Part shown: piece after piece, positions 43,931 to 52,592 of the stretch
How the letters are laid out: each line of letters begins with the position of its first letter
Numbering within the stretch: position 1 is the stretch's first letter
Translations under genes and position numbers: made by a program
The notes under the pieces: model-generated
The model's input: the letters and a program-made list of their open reading frames with translations, nothing else
What the model was told of the DNA's origin: nothing
The model's database searches: none
DNA from: Isosphaera sp.
Lineage (GTDB): Bacteria > Planctomycetota > Planctomycetia > Gemmatales > Gemmataceae
NCBI GenBank assembly: GCA_013822345.1
Contig: PNKH01000003.1
Coordinates: forward strand, 62,001-126,000
Direction: 5' to 3'
Length of the DNA stretch: 64,000 bases

Positions 43931-44013
43931 AGAAGGGGTGAGGGGGTGAAGGGGTGACAGAACCGGGGGTGTCTTGTCACCCCTTCACCCCCTCACCCGT
44001 TCACCCCTTCTCT
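43931..44013. repeat. Imperfect inverted repeat in divergent promoter region
   Basis: The left arm 43931-43959 (AGAAGGGGTGAGGGGGTGAA, then GGGGTGACA) pairs with 43975-44013, which has a 7-nt insertion; 24 positions pair in a row next to the loop. It is built from repeats of GGGGTGA/TCACCCC. It lies between the divergent cytochrome (43902) and MFS (44113) genes and may overlap their promoters. Confidence 0.7.
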
Positions 44014-44112
44014 TATGGAGCGGCGGGGTCCAACACCCGCTTGTACCACGCCGGCGGGCCGGGGGCAACGACCGAGTTGCTTTCCGCCGGGTCTCCGGGC
44101 AGCATGGGCGCC

Positions 44113-45393
44113 ATGAGCACCGCCCCGCACACGACCGTCGCCCGGGTCGTCGCCGCCAGCTTCGTCGGCACCGCGATCGAATGGTACGACTTCTTCCTCT
44201 ACGGCACCGCCGCCGCCCTCGTCTTCAACCGCCTGTTCTTCCCGACCGCCGACCCGGTCGTCGGGACGATGGCCGCGTTCGGCACCTACGCCGTCGGGTT
44301 CGTCGCCCGGCCGGTCGGCGGGGTGCTGTTCGGCCACTACGGCGACCGGCACGGGCGGAAGTCGGCCCTCGTCGCCACCCTCGTGCTCGTCGGCCTGTCC
44401 ACCTTCGCCATCGGGCTCTTGCCGACCTACGACGCGGCGGGTGTGCTCGCCCCGGTGCTGCTGGTCGCGCTGCGGTTCGTGCAGGGCCTCGGGGTCGGCG
44501 GGGAGTGGGCCGGGGCGGTGCTGATGGTGGCCGAGCGCGGCGACCCGCGGTGGCGCGGGTTCTCGGCGAGCTGGGTGCAGGCCGGGGCGCCGGTCGGGCT
44601 GCTGCTGGCGACCGGGGCGTTCGGCCTGGCGTCGCTCCTGCCGGAAGCCGACTTCCTGTCGTGGGGATGGCGGGTTCCGTTCCTGCTCGGGGTGGTGCTC
44701 ACCGGCGTCGGCCTCTTCCTCCGGCTGAAGGTGCTGGAAAGTCCGCTGTTCGAGAAGGCGGAGAAGCCGGCCGGATTGCCGCTCGTGGAAGTGCTCCGCC
44801 GACACCCGCGGAACGTCGTTCTGGCGATGGGGGCGCGGGTGGCCGAGAACGGCTACTACTACTTCTTCACCGTGTTCGTGCTGAGCTACGGCACGCTGCA
44901 ACTCGAAATGCCGCGCGAGTTGCTGCTGAACGGGGTGATGGTCGCGGCGGTCGCCCACCTGGTCGCGACGCCGCTGTTCGGGGCGCTGTCGGACCGGGTC
45001 GGCCGCCGGCCGGTGTACCTCGGCGGGGCGGTGTTCCTGGCCGCGTTCGCGTTCCCGTTCTTCCGGATGGTCGGAACGCGCGACCCGGACTGGGTGTACC
45101 TGGCGATGACGGTCGGCATGGTCGGGCACGCGGCGATGTACGGCCCGCAGGCGGCGTTCCTGTCGGAGCTGTTCGGCACCCGGGTGCGGTACACCGGGGC
45201 GTCGCTCGGGTATCAGCTCGCGGCGCCGCTGTCAGGCGGCCTCGCCCCGCTGGTGGCGACGGCCCTGCTCGAGTGGTCCGAGGGCGATCCGTGGCCGGTC
45301 GGCGTGTACCTGGTGCTGATGGCGCTGGTCACGGTCGTCGCGGTGACGCAGGCCGCCGAGACCCGCCGCCGCGACTTGGGCGACAACCCCTGA
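44113..45393 (+). CDS. MFS transporter, metabolite:H+ symporter (MHS) family
   Basis: 426 residues with about 12 membrane segments. The hallmark of the MHS family is at the start: VAASFVGTAIEWYDFFLYGTAAALVFN. The loop 2-3 motif is GHYGDRHGRKSALV, then RFVQGLGVGGEWAGAVLM, and the second-half loop is GALSDRVGRRPVYLG. Substrates in this family include citrate, proline/betaine, ketoglutarate and shikimate; not resolved here. An ATG at 44104 (MGAMST) is a possible alternative; neither has a strong ribosome site. It ends 35 bp before an inverted repeat that separates it from the convergent sialidase-like gene. Confidence 0.9.
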   Translation: MSTAPHTTVARVVAASFVGTAIEWYDFFLYGTAAALVFNRLFFPTADPVVGTMAAFGTYAVGFVARPVGGVLFGHYGDRHGRKSALVATLVLVGLSTFAIGLLPTYDAAGVLAPVLLVALRFVQGLGVGGEWAGAVLMVAERGDPRWRGFSASWVQAGAPVGLLLATGAFGLASLLPEADFLSWGWRVPFLLGVVLTGVGLFLRLKVLESPLFEKAEKPAGLPLVEVLRRHPRNVVLAMGARVAENGYYYFFTVFVLSYGTLQLEMPRELLLNGVMVAAVAHLVATPLFGALSDRVGRRPVYLGGAVFLAAFAFPFFRMVGTRDPDWVYLAMTVGMVGHAAMYGPQAAFLSELFGTRVRYTGASLGYQLAAPLSGGLAPLVATALLEWSEGDPWPVGVYLVLMALVTVVAVTQAAETRRRDLGDNP

Positions 45394-45427
45394 GGGGCAG
45401 CCCGGAAGGACCTGGGGAGCGATGATC

Positions 45428-45487
45428 GGGAGGGCGAGGCTCCCGCCGAGCCGTGGACGCCCGGCTCGGCGGGAGCCTCGCCCTCCC
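45428..45487. repeat. 26-bp perfect inverted repeat between convergent genes
   Basis: Arms 45428-45453 (GGGAGGGCGAGGCTCCCGCC, then GAGCCG) and 45462-45487 are exact reverse complements with an 8-nt loop. Each arm is partly self-complementary. It sits between the convergent MFS (45393) and sialidase-like (45497) genes, where a bidirectional terminator would be expected; no U-tract is present. Confidence 0.85.
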
Positions 45488-45496
45488 CCGAGCTGC

Positions 45497-46498
45497 TCAC
45501 GGCTTGCGGGGGGTGAGTGCGGTCAGCGGGACGCGGAGGAAGAACACCCCGGGGCCGCCGGGCTGCTTCGCGTCCACGTCGTAGAAGACGGTCCCGAGGG
45601 TGTCCTTGTCGAGTCGCACGGTGCGCGGACACGCCCGCCCGCCGATCGCCCGGCCGGGGTCGTAGTACACCACCGCCCCGTCGAGGTCCCACGTCTTGCC
45701 GTCGTCGCGGGACACAACGAACCGCCACCGCTCCCCGCCGACGCCCGGCCCGGTCACCTCGCTCGCCACCAGCCAGCCGTTATCCAACGCGACCATCTCG
45801 AACCGCCACCCGTTCGCCCCGATCGCCGGGAACGGCGCCACCTTGTCCCACGTCTTCCCGCCGTCGGCCGACCGCAGCCCCGCCCCGCTCACCAGCGTCC
45901 CCTTCGGCGTCCGGACGACCGGGACGAGGCCGTGGTTGCGGCCGTCCCCGAACGGCTTCACGTCGCCGGTCTTGGGGCTGTAAACTAACATCCGGTCCAT
46001 GAGCGGGAACAGCCAGGCGTCGTCGGCCAGCTCCACGAGCGGGTGGCGGACGACGCTCTGGGCGGCCGGGTTCTTCGGCAGGTCCTTCGGCTCGGACCAC
46101 GTCTTCCCGTCGTCGGAACTGACCGACAGCCGGACGTGCCGCGACTTCTCGCCCTTGTCGTTCTGGTACCAAACGTTCCAGGCGTGGACGACGCGGCCGT
46201 CGCGCAGGGTGGTGAGCGCCCCGGGGTAGATGTCTGTCTTCTCGGCCCCGGGGAACGCGACCGGGTCGGCCCACGTCTTCCCGCCGTCGGCCGACCGGGT
46301 CAGGCGGAGGTCCTTGAAGTCGGCCCGGCTGAACACGACCAGGACGGTCCCGGCTTTGGTGACGCAGGCCGCCGGGTGGATGTGACCGCTGACCCCGCTC
46401 GCGACGCGGACCGGTTTCGGCGGCCAGTCGTCCGCGGCGGGCGAGCCAACGGACAGAACGACGAGCGCGGCGGGCAGCAGGAGCGTGCGGCGGGGCAT
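45497..46498 (-). CDS. Sialidase-like BNR-repeat exo-glycosidase, exported
   Basis: 333 residues with a signal peptide (1-22). Four Asp-box (BNR) repeats of form SxDxGKTW occur: TRSADGGKTWADP, SVSSDDGKTWSEP, LRSADGGKTWDKV and VVSRDDGKTWDLD, arranged as in six-bladed sialidase propellers. An FxGxRH-like Arg triad is not conclusive, so true sialidase activity is unproven; related planctomycete proteins are annotated only as exo-alpha-sialidase family. GAGG precedes ATG 46498. It is divergent by 154 bp from the VIT/vWA gene. A role in stripping terminal sugars fits the sulfatase-rich region (inference). Confidence 0.87.
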   Translation of the reverse strand: MPRRTLLLPAALVVLSVGSPAADDWPPKPVRVASGVSGHIHPAACVTKAGTVLVVFSRADFKDLRLTRSADGGKTWADPVAFPGAEKTDIYPGALTTLRDGRVVHAWNVWYQNDKGEKSRHVRLSVSSDDGKTWSEPKDLPKNPAAQSVVRHPLVELADDAWLFPLMDRMLVYSPKTGDVKPFGDGRNHGLVPVVRTPKGTLVSGAGLRSADGGKTWDKVAPFPAIGANGWRFEMVALDNGWLVASEVTGPGVGGERWRFVVSRDDGKTWDLDGAVVYYDPGRAIGGRACPRTVRLDKDTLGTVFYDVDAKQPGGPGVFFLRVPLTALTPRKP

Positions 46499-46652
46499 GG
46501 CGACCTCGGGGTGGTGTGTCGGCCCAGCGTACCCCGGCGGCGGGGCGGAAGGAAGGGCCAAGCCGAACCCCGGCCGGGCCGCCGGTGTCGGGTCGGCAGC
46601 GTCACATCGACCGTCCCGAACAACCCAACCACCCCTTACCAGGAGCGCGGCC

Positions 46653-49073
46653 ATGTTCAACCCTCGTGCCTTCCTCAACTCGCGTCCCGACGGGTTCGGC
46701 GTCCTCGAACTCGCGGACGCGCCCCGGCGGTTCGCCCCCCTCCGCCGGACCGACCTCGCCGGTGAGATCGTCGGACCGCTCGCGGCGCTACGGCTCGCCC
46801 AGACGTTCGCCCTCGACGGCGACCCCGACGGCCCGGCCGTCGAGGCGCTGTACCGCTTCCCCCTGCCGGGCGACGCGGCCGTCACCGCCGTCCGGGTGCG
46901 GTTCGGCCAGGTCGAGATCCGGACCGCCCTGAAGGAGCGGGCCGCCGCCGAGGCCGAGTACGCCGACGCGAAGCGGACCGGCCGGCAGGCGGCTCTCGTC
47001 ACCCGCGAGTCGCCGGACGTGTTCACCCTCGCCGTCTCCGGCGTCCGCCCCGGCGAGCCGATCGTCGTGGAGACGGAGTATGTGCAGCTCGCCCGGCCGG
47101 GCCGCGGCGGGTGGTCGCTCCGCGTCCCGCTGACCACCGCCCCGCGATACGTCCGGGCCGACGAGGCGGGGTCGCGCCCCGCCGCCGGGCAGCCGCTCGC
47201 GGTGCTGCGCGACCCCGGCCACCGCTTCGCCCTCGACCTGGCCGTCCGCGGGGCGGCGGGCGTCACCAGCCCGACGCACCGGCTCGCCGTCACCCGCGAG
47301 GCCGACCGCGACCGCGTCCGGCTGCTCGACGGCGACGTGATCCCGGACCGCGACTGCGTCGTCGAGTGGCAGGCCGCGGCGGCCGACCGCCCGGCGCTGT
47401 CGGTCTGGCTCCAGCCCGACCCGGCCGCCGGCCGCGGGTACTTCCTCGCCCTCTGCACCCCGCCCGCCGCGGCCGCGCCGGTCGCCCGGGAGGTGGTCCT
47501 GCTCGTCGACCACTCCGGGTCGATGCAGGGGCCGAAGTGGGAGGCCGCGGACTGGGCCGTCGAGCGGTTCCTGGCCGGGCTCGGCGAGCGCGACGCGTTC
47601 GCCCTCGGGGTGTTCCACAACACCACGCGCTGGTTCGCGCCGGGGCCGCGGCCGGCCACCCGGAAGGCGGTGGGGGAGGCGGTCGCGTTCCTGAAGGCGA
47701 GCCGCGACGACGGCGGGACGGAACTCGGGGTCGCGCTGGAGCAGGCGCTCGGCTTGCCGCGGGCGGACGGCACCCCGGCCCGGCACGTCCTGGTCATCAC
47801 CGACGCCCAGGTGACCGACGCCGGTCGGCTGCTGCGGCTGGCCGACGCCGAGGCCGGCCGGCCGGACCGCCGGCGGGTGAGCGTCCTGTGCGTCGACGCG
47901 GCCCCGAACTCCGGCCTGGCTGACGAGTTGGCGGCCCGCGGCGGCGGGGTCGCCCGGTATCTGACCAGCGACCCGGCCGAGGACGATGTGACGACCGCCC
48001 TCGACGAGGTGCTGGGCGACTGGGCCGCCCCGGCGCTCGCCGGGCTGGCGCTGGAGGTCGACCGCCCCGGTGCCGAGGCCGCCGGCCGGGCGGTGTCGCT
48101 GGTGGTGCCGGGGCCGGGCTCCGCGGTCGACCTCGGCGACCCGCCGGCCGGTCAGCCGGTGTGGGTGGTCGGCCGCGTCCCGCTCGGCGACGGCCCGCCG
48201 CGCTTCGGCCTGCGGGCGGCCGGGGCGGGGACGGTCGCGGAGTGCCGGGCGGTCGCCGCCGACGTGCCCGGTGTGAAGGCGCTGTTCGGCGCCGACCGCC
48301 TCCGCCGGCTGGAGTACCTGGCGCACTCCGGGCTGACCGGCGACGAGCTGACCGGCGAACTCGCCCGCCTCGGGATCGGCCCGGTCCCGGCCGTGTATGT
48401 GGAGAACGCCGCGAAGTCGGTCCGCGGCGTCCTGGTGCGCGAATCGCTCGACAGCGGGCTGCCCTGTTCGGAGACGGCATTCGTCGCCGCGCGGAGCGAG
48501 TCGGGGAAGCCGGTCGCGGAGACGGTCGTCGTGGCGAACGCCCTGCCGGCCGGGTGGGACGCGGGGTTCGCGGGCGCCGCCGGGATGACCCTGTCGGGCG
48601 CGGCGTTCGGCGGCGCCCTGTTCCGCATGGCGTCTCCGGCCGCAGGGGTAAGGGGGCTGCGGGCGGCGTCCGCCCGCCGCGCCCACGCCGCTCCTCCGCC
48701 CCCGGCGCCTCCCCAGCCCGAGGTGCGGTTCGCCGTCCCCGCCGGGCGGCACCCGGCCGCGGACGGGGCGGTGCTGTTCGACGCGGCGGCCGACGCCGGC
48801 CTGCCGGACGCGTGCCGGCTCACCGGGCTGTCGGTGGCGTTCGCCGGCGCGGCGGACGCGGTCGACCCCGGGCTGACCCTCTTCGTGTTCGTCGGCGACA
48901 CGACAACGCCGCGGGCGCGGGTGCGGCTGGCCGACGTGCTGGGCGGCGGCCGGCGGCCGCTCAACCTCCGGCGCGACGCCGGGCAGGCGGTCCGGCTGAT
49001 GCTGGCGGACCCGGCGGGGGCGTGGGCCGGCGGCGTCCCGCCGCTGGACATCGCCCTCGCCTGGGAGACGTGA
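46653..49073 (+). CDS. VIT and von Willebrand factor A domain protein
   Basis: 806 residues with no obvious signal peptide. The N-terminal VIT domain spans about 35-165 (ALRLAQTFALDGDPDGPAVE, YRFPLPGDAAVTAVRVRFGQ, AEAEYADAKRTGRQAALV). The vWA domain (about 280-460) has the metal-ion-dependent adhesion site DHSGSMQGPKW (Asp286, Ser288, Ser290), TELGVALEQAL and VITDAQVTD. The C-terminal 350 residues are beta-rich, with a Pro/Ala linker (about 685-700). The build resembles inter-alpha-trypsin-inhibitor-type proteins in bacteria; function unknown, possibly surface protein binding. An AGGAG precedes ATG 46653. Confidence 0.87.
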   Translation: MFNPRAFLNSRPDGFGVLELADAPRRFAPLRRTDLAGEIVGPLAALRLAQTFALDGDPDGPAVEALYRFPLPGDAAVTAVRVRFGQVEIRTALKERAAAEAEYADAKRTGRQAALVTRESPDVFTLAVSGVRPGEPIVVETEYVQLARPGRGGWSLRVPLTTAPRYVRADEAGSRPAAGQPLAVLRDPGHRFALDLAVRGAAGVTSPTHRLAVTREADRDRVRLLDGDVIPDRDCVVEWQAAAADRPALSVWLQPDPAAGRGYFLALCTPPAAAAPVAREVVLLVDHSGSMQGPKWEAADWAVERFLAGLGERDAFALGVFHNTTRWFAPGPRPATRKAVGEAVAFLKASRDDGGTELGVALEQALGLPRADGTPARHVLVITDAQVTDAGRLLRLADAEAGRPDRRRVSVLCVDAAPNSGLADELAARGGGVARYLTSDPAEDDVTTALDEVLGDWAAPALAGLALEVDRPGAEAAGRAVSLVVPGPGSAVDLGDPPAGQPVWVVGRVPLGDGPPRFGLRAAGAGTVAECRAVAADVPGVKALFGADRLRRLEYLAHSGLTGDELTGELARLGIGPVPAVYVENAAKSVRGVLVRESLDSGLPCSETAFVAARSESGKPVAETVVVANALPAGWDAGFAGAAGMTLSGAAFGGALFRMASPAAGVRGLRAASARRAHAAPPPPAPPQPEVRFAVPAGRHPAADGAVLFDAAADAGLPDACRLTGLSVAFAGAADAVDPGLTLFVFVGDTTTPRARVRLADVLGGGRRPLNLRRDAGQAVRLMLADPAGAWAGGVPPLDIALAWET

Positions 49074-49125
49074 CCAGCACCGGCCGTCGGCTTGCCGAGT
49101 TAGTACACTTTGCCGTGACAAGTAT

Positions 49126-49223
49126 CCAGGCCGTTGGCCTGGGCTGAGGGAGGGCGGCCCTTCGGGCCTCAGACCCAAAGCCCCGAAGGGGCGTACTCCC
49201 TCAGCTCAGGCCAACGCCCTGGG
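49126..49223. repeat. Palindromic element, family C, copy 2
   Basis: 98 bp with outer arms CCAGGCCGTTGGCCTGGGCT followed by GAGGGAG, matched at the right end with two or so mismatches, and inner hairpins GGCCC-TTC-GGGCC and GCCCC-GAA-GGGGC. It closely matches the copy at 38905-39009 in its arms, while the inner hairpins differ by paired changes. It occupies most of the 181-bp gap between the vWA and membrane-protein genes. Confidence 0.86.
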
Positions 49224-49254
49224 TCGCCCGAATGTTCCGGCCAGGGGGTGTCGC

Positions 49255-50043
49255 ATGGGCGGGTTGCGGGAACTCGACCGGGTCCTGCGGGGCGAGGCGA
49301 CCGACCGGCCGGCGCTGGCGCGCGACGGGCTCGCGGTCCCGGTCGGGCCGCTCCTCCGGGTGTCCGCCCTGCTCGCCGCCGGGTACGGCGTCTGCATGGG
49401 CGTCTACGGGCTGGCGGCACGGGCCGAGCCGGAGGTCCGCCAGCTCCTCGCCGACGCGGTCAAGGTGCCGGCCCTGTTCCTCCTCACCCTCGTCGTCACC
49501 TTCCCGTCGCTGTACGTGTTCAACGCCCTGGTCGGGTCGCGGCTCGGCGCCCGCGAGCTGGCCCGGCTGATGGCCGCGGCGGTGGCGGTCACCGTCGCCG
49601 TCCTCGCCGGCCTCGGCCCGATCGTCGCGTTCTTCTCCCTCACCACCACCAGCTACGCGTTCGTCGTCCTGCTGAACGTGGCCGTGTTCGCGGTCGCCGG
49701 CGGGTTCGGCCTGGCGTTCCTCCTCCGCACCCTGGAGAAGCTGACCGCCCGCCCGGCGCCGACCCCCGCCCCGGCCGCCGAGACCGAGTTGGTGCCGGCG
49801 GGGGAAGACGAAGCCCCGGCCGCGCCGCCGACGCCGCCTCCGGCCCCGCCCGCCACCGACGTGGGCGTCACGGCCGTGTTCCGGGTGTGGGTGGTGCTGT
49901 TCGCGGTGGTCGGGGCGCAGATGAGCTGGGTGCTCCGGCCGTTCATCGGGTCGCCGACCGAGCCGTTCACCTGGTTCCGGCCGCGCGAGTCGTCGTTCGT
50001 CGAGGCGGTGCTGCGGTCGTTCCGGGCGCTGTTCGCGGGGTGA
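49255..50043 (+). CDS. Multi-pass membrane protein, function unknown (pair member 1)
   Basis: 262 residues with five predicted membrane segments (about 32-54, 68-92, 104-126, 133-156, 208-228) and a Pro/Ala/Glu-rich linker (165-203) before the last one. It shares with the next gene the pattern KVPxLxLxTxxxxxPSxxxxNxLxG near residue 70 and GxQMxWVLRPFxGxPxxPxxxFR at the C-terminus, so the two are paralogues. Family not recognised with certainty; it recalls uncharacterised planctomycete membrane proteins. ATG 49255 lies just after the repeat 49126-49223, with an AGGGGG sequence upstream. Confidence 0.75.
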   Translation: MGGLRELDRVLRGEATDRPALARDGLAVPVGPLLRVSALLAAGYGVCMGVYGLAARAEPEVRQLLADAVKVPALFLLTLVVTFPSLYVFNALVGSRLGARELARLMAAAVAVTVAVLAGLGPIVAFFSLTTTSYAFVVLLNVAVFAVAGGFGLAFLLRTLEKLTARPAPTPAPAAETELVPAGEDEAPAAPPTPPPAPPATDVGVTAVFRVWVVLFAVVGAQMSWVLRPFIGSPTEPFTWFRPRESSFVEAVLRSFRALFAG

Positions 50044-50048
50044 CCCCG

Positions 50049-50726
50049 ATGACCACCCTGGCGTTCCGGCTCGTGGACGGGCTGTTGCGCGGCGCCCCGG
50101 CCGCGGGCGGCTGGGGCGCGGGGCTGGCCGTCGTCGTGCTCGGCGGGATGGCCTACGGGGCGGTGATGGGGGCGTCGGCCGGGCTCGGCGGCGACCGCCC
50201 GCTGCAGGTCCTGTTCTCGGCGGTGAAGGTGCCGCTGCTGCTCCTGGTCACCACCGCCCTGGCCCTGCCGAGCTTCTTCGTGATGAACTCGCTCCTCGGG
50301 CTGCGGGCCGACTTCCCGGAGGCGGCCCGGGCGGTGGCGGCCGCCCAGGCGGCGGTCGCGGTCGTGCTCGCGGCCCTGGCCCCGTACACCGCCCTGTGGT
50401 ACGCCACGTCGGCCGACTACCACGAGGCGATCCTGTTCAACGTCGCGATGTTCGCGGCGGCGAGCGCGGCGGCGCAGTGGGTGCTGCGGCGGCGGTACGC
50501 GGCGCTCGTGGCCCGGGACCCGCGGCACCGGGCGATGCTCCGGGCGTGGCTCGGGGTGTACGCGTTCGTCGGCGTCCAGATGGGGTGGGTGCTCCGGCCG
50601 TTCGTCGGCCGGCCGGACCGCCCGGTCACGTTCTTCCGCGACGACGCTTGGGGCAACGCCTACGTCGTCGTCCTCGACCTCGCCTGGCAGGCGCTGACGC
50701 GATGGCCCGGGTGGTCTTTCCCGTAG
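50049..50726 (+). CDS. Multi-pass membrane protein, function unknown (pair member 2)
   Basis: 225 residues with about five membrane segments. Shares KVPLLLLVTTALALPSFFVMNSLLG and GVQMGWVLRPFVGRP with the preceding gene. Starts 5 nt after the preceding stop, so the pair is likely co-translated and may form a hetero-oligomer (inference). Its TAG stop (50724-50726) lies inside the left arm of a perfect palindrome (50720-50786). No function can be assigned. Confidence 0.75.
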   Translation: MTTLAFRLVDGLLRGAPAAGGWGAGLAVVVLGGMAYGAVMGASAGLGGDRPLQVLFSAVKVPLLLLVTTALALPSFFVMNSLLGLRADFPEAARAVAAAQAAVAVVLAALAPYTALWYATSADYHEAILFNVAMFAAASAAAQWVLRRRYAALVARDPRHRAMLRAWLGVYAFVGVQMGWVLRPFVGRPDRPVTFFRDDAWGNAYVVVLDLAWQALTRWPGWSFP

Positions 50727-50786
50727 CACAAGCGTCCTCGCTTGTGCCGCGCCGGGGGGCACAAGCGAGGACGCTTGTGCTACGGG
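50720..50786. repeat. 29-bp perfect palindrome carrying both convergent stop codons
   Basis: Arms 50720-50748 (CCCGTAGCACAAGCGTCCTC, then GCTTGTGCC) and 50758-50786 are exact reverse complements around a 9-nt loop; each arm contains its own hairpin GCACAAGCG-TCCT-CGCTTGTGC. The TAG stop of the plus gene (50724-50726) and the TAG of the convergent aldo/keto reductase (50780-50782) occupy symmetric positions in the arms. Confidence 0.9.
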
Positions 50787-51733
50787 GAGACGCCCACGCC
50801 CGGCGGGGGCGGCTCGTCGAGCCGCATTTCCGCCACCTCGTCGACGTGCCCCGGCGAGCCGAAGCCGACGATCGCCGACGACACCGCCGGGTGCGCCAGG
50901 GCGAAGCGCACGGCTAGTTCCGACACCGGGAGCCGGCCCGCGACTCGGTCGCGGAGCCGGCGGGCGCGGGCCAGGTCGCGCTCGTACAGGGCGAGCGGGA
51001 AGAACGGCGTCTTCAGCGTGTGGGCGCTCGGCGGCCGATCGAGCAGGGCCCCGCCGGCGAACACGCGGATCGCGAACACGCCCATCCCGACGGCCGCGCA
51101 GTCGGCGATCACGTTCCCGTAGTCCGCCTCGCCGTCCGCCGACCACGGCACCCCGGCGCTCGGGTTCAGGACGTTGAACGGCACCTGCACCGTGTCGAAC
51201 GCGCCGGACCGGATCACCTCGCGCATCGCGTCCGCCCGGCCGGTGCCGGTCAGCCCGACGAAGTCCGCCAAGCCCTCCGCGCACACCAGGCGGAACGCCT
51301 CAACGACACCCCCGAGCACGTCGCCGGGGGTGAGCGAAGACAGCTCGTCGCCGCGGTGCGCGGTGACGCCGTTGTGCAACTGCAGGAGCGTGACCCGCGG
51401 CAGCCGCAACCGGGCCAGGCTCGCCTCGACCGACCGGCGGACGTAGCCCGCGGCGTCCGTCAGCGCCTCCGGCGGGAGCCGCACCTTCGTGGCGACGTGG
51501 ACGCCGTCCGCGACGCCGAGTCCCGCCAGGACTCGTCCGAGGTTCGCTTCGGACGACCCGTCGCCGTACCCGGCCGCGGTGTCGAACCAGTTGACGCCGA
51601 CCTCGACCGCTCGGCGGACGGTGGCGAGTTGGGCGGCGTGGTCGGCGCCGGTCATCAGCCCGGACACCGGCCCGGCCCCGAACGACACGGCGGACACACG
51701 GAGTTTCGTCCCACCGAGGGTGCGGTACATCAT
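50780..51733 (-). CDS. Aldo/keto reductase
   Basis: 317 residues, a complete (beta/alpha)8 aldo/keto reductase. The catalytic tetrad is clear: Asp51 and Tyr56 in WFDTAAGYGDGSSE, Lys83 in VATKVRLP, His120 in LLQLHNG. NAD(P)H-dependent reduction or oxidation of carbonyls or sugars; the substrate may be a keto sugar such as fucose or galactose (cf. L-fucose dehydrogenase-type AKRs), which is a guess. Start: two ATGs overlap (51733 and 51730); ATG 51733 makes a 4-nt overlap (ATGA) with the upstream dehydrogenase stop, implying translational coupling. Confidence 0.92.
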   Translation of the reverse strand: MMYRTLGGTKLRVSAVSFGAGPVSGLMTGADHAAQLATVRRAVEVGVNWFDTAAGYGDGSSEANLGRVLAGLGVADGVHVATKVRLPPEALTDAAGYVRRSVEASLARLRLPRVTLLQLHNGVTAHRGDELSSLTPGDVLGGVVEAFRLVCAEGLADFVGLTGTGRADAMREVIRSGAFDTVQVPFNVLNPSAGVPWSADGEADYGNVIADCAAVGMGVFAIRVFAGGALLDRPPSAHTLKTPFFPLALYERDLARARRLRDRVAGRLPVSELAVRFALAHPAVSSAIVGFGSPGHVDEVAEMRLDEPPPPGVGVSP

Positions 51734-52590
51734 CCCGCGTCCTCGTCGAAGGCCCGGACCACGGCGCTGTTGTCGAGGTCGCCGAGCCCGCGGGCCACCA
51801 ACCCGGCAAGCAACCCCTCGTGCAGGCGGCTGACCGGCAGGCTCGCCCCGGCCCGGGCCCCGTACTCCAGGATCAGCCGCACGTCCTTCAGGTGCTGGGC
51901 CAGCTTCGCCTCGGGGGCGAAGTCGCCGTCGATCATCTTGCGGCCCTTCGCGTCCATCGCCCGGGAGTACGCCGCCCCGCCGCGGAGGATGTCGAGCATC
52001 TCGCGGACGTCCAGCCCGCACCGCCGGGCGAACTCCAACCCCTCCGCAAGCACCAGCCGGTTCAGCCCGAGCACCAGGTTGACGGCCAGCTTCGCCCGCG
52101 CCCCGGCGCCCCACGGGCCGACGTGGTACCACGCCTTCGCGAACAGCCGGAACAGCGGCTCCGCCCGCGCGAACACCGCCGCCGGCCCGCCCGCGGTCAC
52201 CACCACCTCGCCGGCCGCCGCGACCGCGCTCGACCCGGTCAGCGTCGCGTCGAGGTAGTCGGCCCCGCGGTCCGCGAGTCGCTTGCCGGTTTCCGCCGTC
52301 TCGTCCGGGTCGCCGGTCGTGGTGTCGACCACGGTTGCGCCCGCGACCGCTTCCCCGACCTCGTCGAGCACCGCGGCGACGACCGTGCTGTTCGGCAGGC
52401 TCAGGACGACCGTCCGCGCCGCGGCGAACACGCCGGCCACCGAACCCGCCGCTTCGCCGCCGAGGTCCGCCAGCCGCTGCCGACACTCCGGGCGCGGGTC
52501 GAACCCGACGACGCGCCGGCGGCCGGCGCGGAACCGCCCGGCGAGCGCCCCGCCCATCAGCCCCAGCCCGACCACCCCGACCGGTTCCAC
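51730..52590 (-). CDS. 3-hydroxyisobutyrate dehydrogenase-type beta-hydroxyacid dehydrogenase
   Basis: 286 residues. N-terminal Rossmann GVVGLGLMGGALAGRF (5-20), a substrate motif DATLTGSSAVAAAGEVVV (114-131) and the catalytic Lys167 in GAGARAKLAVNLVLG. The family includes 3-hydroxyisobutyrate, tartronate semialdehyde and 2-hydroxy-3-oxopropionate reductases. GTG 52590 is 2 nt after the MFS stop and the GGAGG for it lies within the end of the MFS gene. With the reductase downstream and the transporter upstream, this is a three-gene uptake/catabolic operon. Confidence 0.92.
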   Translation of the reverse strand: MEPVGVVGLGLMGGALAGRFRAGRRRVVGFDPRPECRQRLADLGGEAAGSVAGVFAAARTVVLSLPNSTVVAAVLDEVGEAVAGATVVDTTTGDPDETAETGKRLADRGADYLDATLTGSSAVAAAGEVVVTAGGPAAVFARAEPLFRLFAKAWYHVGPWGAGARAKLAVNLVLGLNRLVLAEGLEFARRCGLDVREMLDILRGGAAYSRAMDAKGRKMIDGDFAPEAKLAQHLKDVRLILEYGARAGASLPVSRLHEGLLAGLVARGLGDLDNSAVVRAFDEDAG

Positions 52591-52592
52591 CG

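Noticed and set aside
41485-43941. 818-residue plus-strand frame over the DUF1501 and cytochrome genes
   Set aside because: Antisense to genes with signal peptides, haem motif and DUF1549/DUF1553 hallmarks; translation has no recognisable domain.
43903-43980. Upstream start for the cytochrome/BIG2 gene (MTRHPRFCHPF)
   Set aside because: The extension reads through the inverted repeat at 43931-44013 and would bury the signal peptide; ATG 43902 begins a normal signal peptide.
45428-45487. Classical rho-independent terminator between MFS and sialidase-like genes
   Set aside because: The stem is strong but there is no U-tract on either side, so it is listed as an inverted repeat, with termination only as a possibility.
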